64,000 nucleotides of DNA from JADKFD01 sp050250665. Lineage in GTDB: Bacteria; Pseudomonadota; Gammaproteobacteria; Xanthomonadales; SZUA-5. Positions 32,833-41,076 of the stretch are shown piece after piece. The stretch is from NCBI GenBank assembly GCA_050250665.1, contig JBFWOF010000031.1, positions 1-64,000 on the forward strand, in the 5' to 3' direction. The translations under genes and the position numbers were made by a program. The stretch's first letter is position 1, and each line of letters opens with the position of its first letter. The notes beneath the pieces were generated by a model that worked only from the letters and a program-made list of their open reading frames with translations, was not told the origin of the DNA and did no database searches.

Positions 32833-33432
32833 TCAGCCGGCCAGGCGTGCGCGCAGCTGGGCCAGGGCCTTGCCGCGATGGCTGAGCGCATGCTTCTGCT
32901 CGGGGCTGAGCTCAGCGGCGCTGAGGCCGCTGGAGGCGTCCAGAAAGACCGGGTCATAGCCAAATCCACCCTGGCCGCGCGGGATGCGTGACAGGCGCCC
33001 GGTCCAGACGCCCTCGGCGATGATCGGTGAGGGATCATCGGCCGCGCGCATCAGTACGATCACGCAGACAAAACGGCAGCTGCGGGCGGCGCCCTCCAGG
33101 CTTTCCGTGGCCTTGAGCAGCTTGTCGATATTGGCCTTCGGATCGGCCCTGGGTCCGGCATAGCGGGCGCTGTGGACGCCGGGCGCGCCGGCCAGTGCGT
33201 CGACGACGATGCCGCTATCGTCGGCCAGCGCCCAGCGGCCGCTCAGGCCAGCGGCGTGGCGGGCCTTGATCAGGGCGTTCTCGACAAAGGTGCAGGCCGG
33301 CTCGGCCGGCTCGGGAATGGCCAGCTCACCGGCGCCGTGCAAGCGCCAGGGCAGATCTGCGAGCAGGCTGCGCAGCTCATCCAGCTTGTGCTGGTTGTGG
33401 CTGGCCAGCACCACGTCACGCGCTTCAGTCAC
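32833..33432 (-). CDS. rdgB: RdgB/HAM1-family non-canonical purine NTP pyrophosphatase
   Basis: A 199-aa enzyme that hydrolyses dITP, ITP and XTP to monophosphates, keeping deaminated purines out of DNA and RNA. The family motifs are SHNQHKLDEL at residues 11-20 (substrate binding), the Lys in NALIKARHAA, ALADDSGIVVDAL at 67-79 with the metal-binding Asp, GVHSARYAG at 84-92, and FGYDPVF and LSHRGKA in the C-terminal part. The start is GTG at 33432, overlapping the rph stop by 8 nt (GTGACTGA), which indicates translational coupling; an ATG 27 bases further upstream is possible. The order rph-rdgB-hemW is conserved in related bacteria. Confidence 0.95.
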   Translation of the reverse strand: MTEARDVVLASHNQHKLDELRSLLADLPWRLHGAGELAIPEPAEPACTFVENALIKARHAAGLSGRWALADDSGIVVDALAGAPGVHSARYAGPRADPKANIDKLLKATESLEGAARSCRFVCVIVLMRAADDPSPIIAEGVWTGRLSRIPRGQGGFGYDPVFLDASSGLSAAELSPEQKHALSHRGKALAQLRARLAG

Positions 33433-34153
33433 GGGACAGTGCCTCACGCTGGGCTGCATGCAATTCTGCGGCGCCCTTGCGTGCCAGGGCCAGCATCACG
33501 TCGAGTTCGTCCTGACGAAAGGCATGGCCCTCGGCCGTGCCCTGCAGTTCGATGAAACCCATGCCGTCGTTGAGCACCACATTCATGTCGGTCTCGCAGT
33601 CCGAATCCTCGGCATAGTCCAGATCGAGCACCGGGATGCTCTTCCAGATGCCGACCGATACTGCCGCCACCTGACCATGGATCGGGTCCTTGCTGATCAT
33701 CTTGTTCTTCAGCATCTTGCGCGTGGCATCCACCAGCGCGACGTAGGCACCGGTAATCGCTGCGGTGCGAGTGCCGCCATCGGCCTGCAACACATCGCAA
33801 TCGAGGATGATCTGACGCTCGCCCAGCGCCCGCCGGTCGACGACGGCGCGCAAGGAGCGCCCGATCAGACGCTGGATTTCGTGGGTGCGCCCGCCCGGTG
33901 CGCCCTTGACCACTTCGCGCGCCGAGCGCGTGTGCGTGGCCCGGGGCAACATGCTGTACTCGGCCGTCACCCAGCCCTCGCCGGTGCCACGCAGCCAGGG
34001 CGGCGAACGGTCATCGACGGTGGCGGTGCAGAGCACCCGGGTGTGGCCGAAGCTCACCAGCACCGAGCCTTCGGCGTGACGGGTGTAGTGACGTTCGAAG
34101 CTCACCGGACGCATCTGGTCGGGCTGGCGCGCGCTGGGTCGGGTCTGGGTCAT
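33425..34153 (-). CDS. rph: RNase PH
   Basis: A 242-aa phosphorolytic 3'-5' exoribonuclease that trims tRNA 3' ends. The N-terminal family phrase is ARQPDQMRPVSFERHYTRHAEGS in outline, GEGWVTAEYSMLPRATHTR gives the catalytic Arg and the phosphate-binding area, and GGTRTAAITGAY carries the conserved Arg and Thr. DMNVV and the C-terminal QGTAEGHAF are also present. The start at 34153 (MTQTRPSARQ) fits the family length (about 240 aa); upstream in-frame Met codons lie in repeat sequence. It overlaps rdgB by 8 nt. Confidence 0.97.
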   Translation of the reverse strand: MTQTRPSARQPDQMRPVSFERHYTRHAEGSVLVSFGHTRVLCTATVDDRSPPWLRGTGEGWVTAEYSMLPRATHTRSAREVVKGAPGGRTHEIQRLIGRSLRAVVDRRALGERQIILDCDVLQADGGTRTAAITGAYVALVDATRKMLKNKMISKDPIHGQVAAVSVGIWKSIPVLDLDYAEDSDCETDMNVVLNDGMGFIELQGTAEGHAFRQDELDVMLALARKGAAELHAAQREALSRD

Positions 34154-34239
34154 GATGGGTGGGGCCTTGGAAACGGCCCGCAGTCTACGCGTTACGGTGT
34201 GGAGTGTTGGTTCGGGGCGCTGCGCGCGCAGAGGGGTAG

Positions 34240-34304
34240 GTTGGGCTAAGCGCAGCGTGCCCAACACCAGAGTCCATTGTTGGGCACGCTGCGCTTAGCC
34301 CAAC
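34240..34304. repeat. Perfect 27-bp inverted repeat
   Basis: Arms at 34240-34266 and 34278-34304 are exact reverse complements (start GTTGGGCTAAGCGCAGCG, end CTTAGCCCAAC) with an 11-base loop. A shorter relative with GTTGGGCA/TTGCCCAAC ends lies at 6507-6536. This is part of the 472-bp gap 34154-34625, which has no gene. It lies upstream of rph and could extrude as a cruciform or end a transcript. Confidence 0.9.
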
Positions 34305-34365
34305 GGTCGTGGCTGCGGGCCACTCGCAATCATGAAAGTCGCTGGTGCCATGACCGTTGCATGGG

Positions 34366-34523
34366 GTTTCTTGCCTAACCCCTCCCCAACCCGTCCGGCC
34401 CGGCGGCAAGCCGCCGCGCGTTCGCAGGCGCGGCCGGCATGCCGGCCAAGCGCGCCAGGCTCACCCCCGAACATCGGGGAGGGAGCGACAGCCGTCGCCT
34501 GAATGACTTTCACGGCAACCTAC
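34366..34523 (+). repeat. Dispersed element D, copy interrupted by about 80 bp
   Basis: The left part (CCTAACCCCTCCCC) and right part (CGAACATCGGGG through GACTTTCACGGCAACC) match the 79-bp copy at 6404-6482 in opposite orientation. Between them, about 34388-34467, is extra GC-rich sequence rich in palindromes (GCGGCAAGCCGC, GCCGGCATGCCGGC). This looks like a small element inserted into another repeat, or a deletion in the other copy. Confidence 0.75.
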
Positions 34524-34625
34524 AGTTCATGGCCGGCACGGAACAGCTGGCTCGCAATGACGCCTCAACACCTGACGATGACACCTGCCTTGCAGGGATG
34601 ACACCAACAGAGGACGCAGCACCTG

Positions 34626-35333
34626 TCACTTCGGCGGCCGCACATCGCCGCACAGCTGATGGCGCAGATCGGACTCGAACTGGGCGTAGCGTCGATCGCA
34701 ATCGGCCTGGTCGCTGCTGTGGTGGCGGTTTTCCCAGCCTTCGGTGAGCAGATCCAGGGGTGCGTGGTAGTCCACGGCGGCGCTGGGCACGCCCATGCTC
34801 AGCATCTGTCCGATCTGGCGCGCCAGGCCGTTGCTTTCTTCGACGGTCTGCGGGCGGAAGCCCGGGAGCTTTCCGGTGTCGGCGCCGGGCAGCATGGCGT
34901 CAATGGAGCGACCAGCGAAGGCCCGGCGCCTGGGGGCATTCTCTCTGGCGATCTCGGCGGCTACGGCCACGCGGCTCTGCTCCAGGCGCAGGCTGGGTGC
35001 TACCGGATCCGGCAGGATCAGCTCCGGCTCCGTGGCATTGGCCGGCAGCGGCGACATGGCAGTCGGGCCACTGGGCCTGACAGCGACCGGCTGCGGCCTT
35101 GCTGGCGCTGCCGGCGCGCCCGTGGCCGGCTTTGGTGGCACCGGCGGCGGCGTTTCGATCAGGGCGATGTCGACGGTCAGCGCGGTGCGCTCGATCAGCG
35201 CCGGGCGCACGGCAGTGTCGCGCCAGAGGTTGCCGATGATCAGCGTGTGCAGGACCAGGGTGCCGGTCCAGGCGGCAATCCGGGCGGGTGACAAAGTGCG
35301 CGTCGCTGATGATCTGGCTGCACGCTGACGCAC
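34626..35333 (-). CDS. Hypothetical membrane-anchored, proline-rich protein, 235 aa
   Basis: I do not recognise the family. The best start is GTG at 35333, because CGGGAGCCCAT precedes it at ideal spacing; the frame is open upstream to 35465, but that stretch is Arg/Ser/Pro-rich and unlike protein. A single hydrophobic helix near residues 17-38 (IAAWTGTLVLHTLIIGNLW) is followed by the strand TVDIALIETPPPVPPKPATG, reminiscent of TonB-type periplasmic linkers. The rest is probably periplasmic, ending with two Cys (DCDRRYAQF, QLCGDV). No TonB C-terminal domain is visible, so I do not call it TonB. It is monocistronic and divergent from the next gene. Confidence 0.55.
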   Translation of the reverse strand: MRQRAARSSATRTLSPARIAAWTGTLVLHTLIIGNLWRDTAVRPALIERTALTVDIALIETPPPVPPKPATGAPAAPARPQPVAVRPSGPTAMSPLPANATEPELILPDPVAPSLRLEQSRVAVAAEIARENAPRRRAFAGRSIDAMLPGADTGKLPGFRPQTVEESNGLARQIGQMLSMGVPSAAVDYHAPLDLLTEGWENRHHSSDQADCDRRYAQFESDLRHQLCGDVRPPK

Positions 35334-35584
35334 ATGGGCTCCCGACGTTGGCTGAGGACTGCGCCCACGCGGGTTGCGAGGCAGGCGCGAGCATGGCGAT
35401 CGGCGCGGCGCTCGGGGTTCGCTGCAGCTGAACTCCCGTCTTGTGCGCCATTGCTGTTCAGGCAACTACCATGAATGGCCATCCTCGGCGCCAGCCCCAA
35501 GGCACCATCGGCGTGTCGCAATTGGCAGATGGCAGGGACTCAGCGGCGCATAATCAGGCATCGGACTGACCTGGAGAGATGGCC

Positions 35585-36409
35585 ATGGCACGCTGGCGTA
35601 GTCTGTTTCTGGCATTGGTACTGGCGCTTTCGGCCTGGCCGGCTCTGGCCTCGCGCAATTATCAGGACATGTGGTGGTTGCCCGACGAGAGTGGCTGGGG
35701 ACTGATGGTGCTGCATCAGGGCGACGTCATCTCCGCGGTGATGTTCCACTATCGCGCCGACGGCAAGCCCGCCTGGTATCTGCTGTCGAACGCACCGCGT
35801 GGAACCGAGGAGTTCTTCACCGGAACGCTGTACGAGGTGACCGGTCCGCCCTTGTTCGGTCTGTTCAATCCGGCCGCCGTGCTGCCCCGCAATGTCGGCA
35901 GCATGACCTTGCATTTCACCGGGATCAACGAAGCCACCCTGAGTTACACCATTGATGGCGCCACGACGATGCGACCGATCCAGCGCATCAGCTATGCCAA
36001 TCTCGGTGTCGACGGCATCTACTTCGGCTCCCAGGTCGCCGTGTTCAGTTGTGACAACAGCCCCGAGATCGGCAGTTATGTGTTTCCGGCGGAGTTCGAC
36101 ATCGTCGCCAGCGCGATCCGCGACACCCGGGTCACCACCACCATCCTGGGTGGCGAAGGCGTGTTCTGTGACTGGACCGATGGCAACTTCACCCAGGCCG
36201 GTTCGATGATTCACGGCGAAGGCCTGATTGCCTGCCGCGACGGCAACAGTGCGCCGGTGAGTTTCGGCAGTTTCGAGGTCGAGCAGATGCGGGTCGCCGA
36301 TCATGCCGTGAGCATCAATTATCGAACGACGCTGGAGTACCCGACCGCGGGTGTCAGCTGCACCGAACGTGGACTGCTGTCGGGAACGCGTCTGGTCCGA
36401 CCCGACTAG
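35585..36409 (+). CDS. Secreted protein with ESGWG-type domain, unknown function
   Basis: A 274-aa protein. The sequence CTGGAGAG sits too close to the ATG at 35579 but at ideal distance from the in-frame ATG at 35585, which I chose. The signal peptide is MARWRSLFLALVLALSAWPA with cleavage near ALA-S. The mature N-terminus reads MWWLPDESGWGLMVLHQ, then VMFHYRADGKPAWYLLS. This W..P..SGWG...Y..DG.P.WY pattern also occurs twice in the carboxylesterase at 38182-40542 and is seen in uncharacterised secreted proteins of beta- and gammaproteobacteria. Four Cys in the C-terminal half (CDNSP, FCDW, ACRDG, SCTE) suggest disulfides. Function unknown. Confidence 0.7.
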   Translation: MARWRSLFLALVLALSAWPALASRNYQDMWWLPDESGWGLMVLHQGDVISAVMFHYRADGKPAWYLLSNAPRGTEEFFTGTLYEVTGPPLFGLFNPAAVLPRNVGSMTLHFTGINEATLSYTIDGATTMRPIQRISYANLGVDGIYFGSQVAVFSCDNSPEIGSYVFPAEFDIVASAIRDTRVTTTILGGEGVFCDWTDGNFTQAGSMIHGEGLIACRDGNSAPVSFGSFEVEQMRVADHAVSINYRTTLEYPTAGVSCTERGLLSGTRLVRPD

Positions 36410-36553
36410 CACGGGCCCTCAAGCGGGGCAGTCGTGGCGGGCCAAAACCGAAGCCCCCACGGCGTTGTCCGCTCACAGCGCTGGCCGCCGATTTCCTTCC
36501 ATTCCGGCAGGCTGCTAGCCTGCGCCGGAACTTGAAGCGATCCAGTGGTGGCA

Positions 36554-37342
36554 ATGCGCATCATCAGTCTCAATCTGAACGGGCTGCGTTCGGCTGCACG
36601 CAAGGGCGTCTTGCCCTGGCTGGCCGAGCAGCAGGCCGACGTTATTGCCCTGCAGGAAACCCGCCTGCAGGAGCCCGACCGTCTGAAGCAGGATTTCTCC
36701 ATCGCCGGATACACCGGCTACTTCGTGGATGCGGCGGCGAAGGGATACAGCGGGGTTGCCCTGTATCTGCCGCGCCGCCCTGACCGTCTGGTGGAAGGGA
36801 TCGGTCAGGCCGACTTCGACGCCGAAGGGCGTTGGCTGCAGGCCGACTTCGGCGATCTGTCCATCGTTTCGCTGTACCTTCCTTCGGGCTCGTCCGGTGA
36901 GCCACGTCAGGCCTTCAAGTTCCAGACACTGGACTGGCTAGCCGAGAAGTTCGATGCCATGGCCGCCGATGGCCGCCGCTACATCGTCTGTGGTGACTAC
37001 AACATCGCCCATCGCGCCATCGATCTGAAGAACTGGCGCGGCAACCAGAAGAACTCCGGATTCCTGCCGGAGGAGCGTGCGTGGATGGAGCGTCTGCTCG
37101 TGGAGCGTGGCTGGGTCGACAGTCATCGTCAGCTCAAACCCGATGTCGCCGAATACACCTGGTGGAGCAATCGCGGTCAGGCCTGGGCCAAGGACGTCGG
37201 TTGGCGCATCGACTACCAGCTGGCCTCGCCGAATCTGTCCGAAGCGCCCGCTGCCGTGCGGGTGCACAAGGACGATCGATTCTCCGATCACGCGCCGCTG
37301 ATTGTTGATTACCGACTGGAACATCTGCGGCGCTCTGACTGA
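36554..37342 (+). CDS. xthA: Exodeoxyribonuclease III
   Basis: A 262-aa AP endonuclease/3'-5' exonuclease acting in base excision repair. The endonuclease-exonuclease-phosphatase fold has all motifs: NLNGLRSA at 7-14, ALQETRLQ at 35-42 (metal Glu), GDYNIAH at 147-153 (catalytic Asp, Asn), GWRIDYQLAS near 220-229, and the final SDHAPLIVDY with the catalytic His. The start MRIISLNLNG at 36554 is the usual family start; GTG at 36545 is possible. The length matches the XthA family (about 260). It stands apart from other repair genes and is followed 67 bp downstream by an RsbW-like ATPase gene on the same strand. Confidence 0.96.
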   Translation: MRIISLNLNGLRSAARKGVLPWLAEQQADVIALQETRLQEPDRLKQDFSIAGYTGYFVDAAAKGYSGVALYLPRRPDRLVEGIGQADFDAEGRWLQADFGDLSIVSLYLPSGSSGEPRQAFKFQTLDWLAEKFDAMAADGRRYIVCGDYNIAHRAIDLKNWRGNQKNSGFLPEERAWMERLLVERGWVDSHRQLKPDVAEYTWWSNRGQAWAKDVGWRIDYQLASPNLSEAPAAVRVHKDDRFSDHAPLIVDYRLEHLRRSD

Positions 37343-37409
37343 TACTCTTGCGTAGCTTCATGGCTTCGGCCACGATGGCACCGCGCTCCCCGACCAATGA
37401 GGGCTAACG

Positions 37410-37877
37410 ATGTGGCAATGGCTCAAGAGTTTGTTCAGCCGCAAAGCCGCAGTTGCCGAGCCTGAACCGCAGATCTGGAATTTCCGGATCAAGGGTGGGC
37501 GTGCCGAAATTGGTGCGGTCAACGATGCGCTCGAGCGCGCTGCCATGGCCGGTGATGTGCCCGAGCCGGCGATGCGGGCCATGCAGGTGGCACTCGATGA
37601 ACTGCTGACCAACGCCATCATGCACGGCAGCGTCAGCCTCAATGATCCGATGCAGGTGGATCTGATCATCGGTCAGAGTGTGTTGCGGGCGGTCATCGTG
37701 CACGCCGGTCCGGCTTTCGATCCCACCCAGGTCGAAGCACCCGATCTGGATACCGCGCTTCCCGATCGCGAGATCGGCGGTCTTGGCATCCATCTGGTGC
37801 GCTCGATGATGGACGAATTCAGCTACGAGCACGCCGACGGCCGCAATGTGCTGAAGCTCGGAAAGAACTTCCGCTAG
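37410..37877 (+). CDS. RsbW/SpoIIAB-like ATP-binding protein (orphan)
   Basis: A 155-aa GHKL ATPase of the HATPase_c_2 type used by anti-sigma kinases. The N box is ALDELLTNAIMHGSVS near residues 56-71. The G boxes are GPAFDP near 101-106 and GGLGIHLVRSMMDEF near 123-137, and the C-terminus NVLKLGK fits the last strand. The basic, aromatic N-terminus MWQWLKSLFSRKAA may associate with the membrane. It starts after GAGGG at good spacing. Normally such kinases act with a STAS antagonist and a PP2C phosphatase; none is in this window, so partners lie elsewhere or the protein has a different target. It is downstream of xthA by 67 bp. Confidence 0.82.
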   Translation: MWQWLKSLFSRKAAVAEPEPQIWNFRIKGGRAEIGAVNDALERAAMAGDVPEPAMRAMQVALDELLTNAIMHGSVSLNDPMQVDLIIGQSVLRAVIVHAGPAFDPTQVEAPDLDTALPDREIGGLGIHLVRSMMDEFSYEHADGRNVLKLGKNFR

Positions 37878-38181
37878 ATCGATCCAGCCTGAACGCCCCC
37901 CTGTGGGAGCGGCTTCAGCCGCGATAGTCCCTGCATTCCTGTGGGAGCGGCTTCAGCCGCGATGCTTCGCTGACGGATTCCCGTCGACCCTGTCGATGCG
38001 CTTGTTCGCGCGTGGAACAAAGGCGTCATTGCGAGGAGCGCAGCGACGAAGCAATCCAGTGCTTCTGCGGCTGTGTGTCTGGATTGCTTCCCCCGGATCA
38101 AGTCCGGGGTCGCAATGACGCCGTGAAGGGGTGATTCTGCAAACCCGTGCCCCGTGCCCCGTGCCCCGCGCCTTCGTGCCC
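37878..38181. repeat. Repeat-filled gap: two REPs, element B copy 2, short GTGCCCC run
   Basis: This 304-bp gap holds no gene. Two direct REPs (GTGGGAGCGGCTTCAGCCGC) start at 37901 and 37939, a spacing of 38 bp, the same period as the hemW-rdgB array. Element B copy 2 is 38024-38120, nearly identical to the copies at 2820 and 47832. A short tandem of CCCGTGC units lies at about 38144-38170. The REPs probably end the upstream ATPase transcript and the B element that of the converging esterase gene. Confidence 0.88.
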
Positions 38182-40542
38182 TCAAAACACCAGATAGCGT
38201 GACCAGAAATCGCAGTAGCTCTTCCGGTAGTTGCTGATCAGACCGCGCCTCTGATCGTCGAATTCGATGGCTACATCGTCGTTCGCCTGTCGCTGCGGCC
38301 ACGCCGGGTCGTTGCCGCCGTTGGGGTCGCCGGTCGCGGCAAAGCGGGTCCATTGGCGCTGTACCTGGGCCGAAAGATCGGCCTCGGCCGCGGTGGCACT
38401 TGGTGTCGGGCCGAAGACAAAGCCGATGTCGGCGCCATGGAAGGCACCATAGACGGCGGCCGGGCCGGCAAAGACATGGGTGTAGACATAGCGCCAGGTC
38501 GGGTGGCCGTTGGCGGCGTGGTTGCGGGAGTAGGCAGCGGCGGGGCAGGCAAACTGCAGATCGTCGAGCAGATCGGCATAGGCGTACCAGGGCTCGGCAT
38601 AGGCACTGGCCGGATACTGTTGCAGCACCAGCGCGCCGATGCTGGGGAAGGTCTGTCGGACCAGTTCTTCGTAAGCCGCCGCAGTCGCGGGGCGCGAGCT
38701 GACCGGCAGCAAGGAGGTCAGCTCGTCGGCATTGATGCCGACGATCAGGGGTACCGGTGCGGCAGTGCCGTTCTGCATGGCCAGACCGGGCGCTTCGGTC
38801 AGGCTGTGGCGATCGATGACATGGCCAAAGGTCTCGCCGCTGCGGCCAAAGCCCACCGTAGGTTGGGTGGCCTCGATCAGTGCCTGCCAGGCCAGACCGC
38901 GCATGCAGGCCTTGCGATCGTTGACGCCGGCACAGCCGGCCAGGCCGATGACCCGATCGCCCTGGGCAAAAGCGCTGCTCTGGCCGGCTGGCGCGCTGTC
39001 CAGTTCCGGCAGTGACCGACGGCAGCCACCACTCTGCATGATCGCGCGCTGGAACAAGCCACGGGCCAGCGGGCTGGCGAGCAGGGCGCAGGTCGAAACG
39101 CCGCCTGCCGATTCGCCGAAGATCGTGACTCGGGAGGGGTCGCCACCGAAGGCAGCGATGTTGTCGCGCACCCATTGCAAGGCCGCGATCTGGTCGAGCA
39201 GCCCATAGTTGCCCGCGGTGGGATGGTCTGTCGATTCACCAGCGAATTCGGACATGGCCACAAAGCCCAAGGGACCGAGTCGGTAGTTGATCGAGACCAG
39301 CACCACGCCATCGTCAGCGAGCGTGGCGCCGTCGTATACCAGACCACCATCGGGGCGCTGCTCGACTGCAGAGCCCTGCACCAGACCGCCGCCATGGATC
39401 CAGACCATGACCGGTCGTGCCGCGCCCGCACGCAATTCGGGTGTCCAGATATTCAGCTGCAGGCAGTCCTCGTCACGCCGGGTCAGGCTGGAATTGTAGA
39501 GACCGTCACTCACCGCTTTTTGCGGGCAGCCAGGCCCGGGCACGCTGGCTGTCAGCGGCTGCGTGCGCGGCAGGGGCGCCTGCGGCGCGCGCCAGCGCAA
39601 GGCGGCGAGCGGTGGGGCCACATAGGGAATGCCCAGCAGGCGCACGCCGCCCGAGGGCAAGGCTTCGCCGACGACCAGGCCTTCGCGCGTGGCCGCGACA
39701 GTCGGCGGCGACGGCGATCGGGTCAGGATCTCGAGCCTGCGGTCAGCGCGGACAAAGCGCCCGCCGGCGCCGTAGGGATAAGTCACATCCAGATCGATGC
39801 GATTGCTGCCGACATCATTGCGTGGGGTTACCAGTTGCAGCTGGACGCTTCCGGCATCTTCCGTCGTCAGAGGCTGGCTGCTGCAGCTGCGGCAATAGCC
39901 GCGGGCAAAGCGCAACTGTGGCGCGTAGGCCGTGGTGCTGACTGCGCTGCTGGCGTAGGCCCAGCGCGGCTTGCCCTCAGCGTCGTAAACGTACAGGGTA
40001 TGGAAAGCGCTCACTACGCCTGGGCTACCGAAGAAATAGCCGATCAGGCCCCAGCCACTGTCGTCGTTGCCGCCATACCAGCTGCCGGACAGCGCCGATT
40101 CGGGCGCCGTGGTGGCTGGCACGATGGGTTCCAGGCACCAGCGCAGCGCCTCGCCGCCGATCTGGAAGCGGAAGTCGTAGAGGCTGCTGGCCCCTGGCCT
40201 GGCGCTGCCATTGCCACAGCCGCTGCTGTCGCTGACGCGGGTCATGCTGGCGTCGGGAAATCGTGCAAACACGGTGGCGGGGGGATTGGCGTCTGCATCG
40301 TAGCGGTACTCGCTGATGGCGAGATCGCCGCTGTCACCGGACCAGCTGCCGTCGATCAGATACCAGATCGGCTGGCAGTCGTCGGCAAAGCTGAAGAAGG
40401 TGCCCACCACGCGGTCGCCGACGATCTGCAGATCCAGACCGTGGCCATCGCGATCGCGGTCGAAATACAGGCCGGGTGTCGGCGCCATGGCGGTGGCCAC
40501 GGACGCCCACCAGAACAACAGTGCTGCCAATCCCAAGCGCAT
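38182..40542 (-). CDS. Secreted type-B carboxylesterase with N-terminal ESGWG-type domains
   Basis: A 786-aa exported esterase. The signal peptide is MRLGLAALLFWWASVATAMA. Residues about 25-235 contain two copies of the W..SGWG...Y..DG.P.W type of domain (first GLYFDRDRDGHGLDL...CQPIWYL, second GSWYGGNDDSGWGLI...EGKPRWAY). The alpha/beta hydrolase (carboxylesterase type B) follows from about residue 265: oxyanion loop MVWIHGGGLVQ, nucleophile elbow TIFGESAGGVS, acid in INADELTSLLP and catalytic His in GAFHGADIGFVFG. The triad is complete. Cys pairs are consistent with the family disulfides. The start at 40542 follows AAGGA. Ester substrate unknown. It is convergent with the RsbW-like gene. 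Confidence 0.88.
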   Translation of the reverse strand: MRLGLAALLFWWASVATAMAPTPGLYFDRDRDGHGLDLQIVGDRVVGTFFSFADDCQPIWYLIDGSWSGDSGDLAISEYRYDADANPPATVFARFPDASMTRVSDSSGCGNGSARPGASSLYDFRFQIGGEALRWCLEPIVPATTAPESALSGSWYGGNDDSGWGLIGYFFGSPGVVSAFHTLYVYDAEGKPRWAYASSAVSTTAYAPQLRFARGYCRSCSSQPLTTEDAGSVQLQLVTPRNDVGSNRIDLDVTYPYGAGGRFVRADRRLEILTRSPSPPTVAATREGLVVGEALPSGGVRLLGIPYVAPPLAALRWRAPQAPLPRTQPLTASVPGPGCPQKAVSDGLYNSSLTRRDEDCLQLNIWTPELRAGAARPVMVWIHGGGLVQGSAVEQRPDGGLVYDGATLADDGVVLVSINYRLGPLGFVAMSEFAGESTDHPTAGNYGLLDQIAALQWVRDNIAAFGGDPSRVTIFGESAGGVSTCALLASPLARGLFQRAIMQSGGCRRSLPELDSAPAGQSSAFAQGDRVIGLAGCAGVNDRKACMRGLAWQALIEATQPTVGFGRSGETFGHVIDRHSLTEAPGLAMQNGTAAPVPLIVGINADELTSLLPVSSRPATAAAYEELVRQTFPSIGALVLQQYPASAYAEPWYAYADLLDDLQFACPAAAYSRNHAANGHPTWRYVYTHVFAGPAAVYGAFHGADIGFVFGPTPSATAAEADLSAQVQRQWTRFAATGDPNGGNDPAWPQRQANDDVAIEFDDQRRGLISNYRKSYCDFWSRYLVF

Positions 40543-40876
40543 GGCATGAGTTCCTTGAAGTTCCAATAGCCAACGTCTGCAAGCGACAGCGGTTGACCGA
40601 TCGGGCCACACCGCCCGGAAAGCCTACCGCTGGTCGGGAACCGGTCGTGTGAACGAGACTTTTGCGGCGCTGGCGACATCTGGTGCATGGGCATGCTTGC
40701 TGACAGTCCGATTCTGGCAACAGGATCAGGACCCCTTTGGCGCACTGGCATGCCTGGCGCTCCCGTCGCAGCGATTACCCCCGTGGTCGCTGCGGCGGGA
40801 CTTCCTTGGCGGGTCGCGAGGATGCCCAGTATGGCTCGATTCGAGCCGCTGATCGGCGATCCCGGTGTATCAACGC
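40543..40876. other. Gap without recognisable gene
   Basis: Between the esterase start and the tRNA-Lys promoter I see no supportable gene, repeat or RNA. Short open frames on the plus strand (40649-40902) have no ribosome site and no protein-like pattern. The esterase promoter should lie at the left end, reading leftwards. Confidence 0.5.
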
Positions 40877-40905
40877 TTGCCGTATCCGCCCCCCTTCCCT
40901 AAACT
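40877..40905 (+). promoter_or_regulatory. Promoter candidate for tRNA-Lys and trpS
   Basis: TTGCCG (40877-40882) and TAAACT (40900-40905) are separated by 17 bases and lie 19 bases upstream of the tRNA-Lys 5' end, the expected layout for a sigma-70 tRNA promoter. Confidence 0.55.
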
Positions 40906-40924
40906 TCCGCGCCCGGCTTGCAGT

Positions 40925-40999
<75 letters not shown>

Positions 41000-41076
41000 T
41001 TCGCTCGCGCAATCCCGGTCGCCACGCTGCGCGCCGGGCTCAGACCTCCCGAATCTTCCTCCTTCAGCAGGTTCCG

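Noticed and set aside
32054..33038. Long minus-strand reading frames through the REP array with repeated LWERLQPR-type peptides
   Set aside because: They are translations of REP units; the 38-bp period cycles through frames, and the frames overlap hemW and rdgB, which are clearly real.
38144..38170. GTGCCCC microsatellite
   Set aside because: Only about three to four short units; listed within the repeat gap but not significant on its own.
40649..40902. Two short plus-strand frames before tRNA-Lys
   Set aside because: No ribosome site and no recognisable composition; they overlap each other in different frames.
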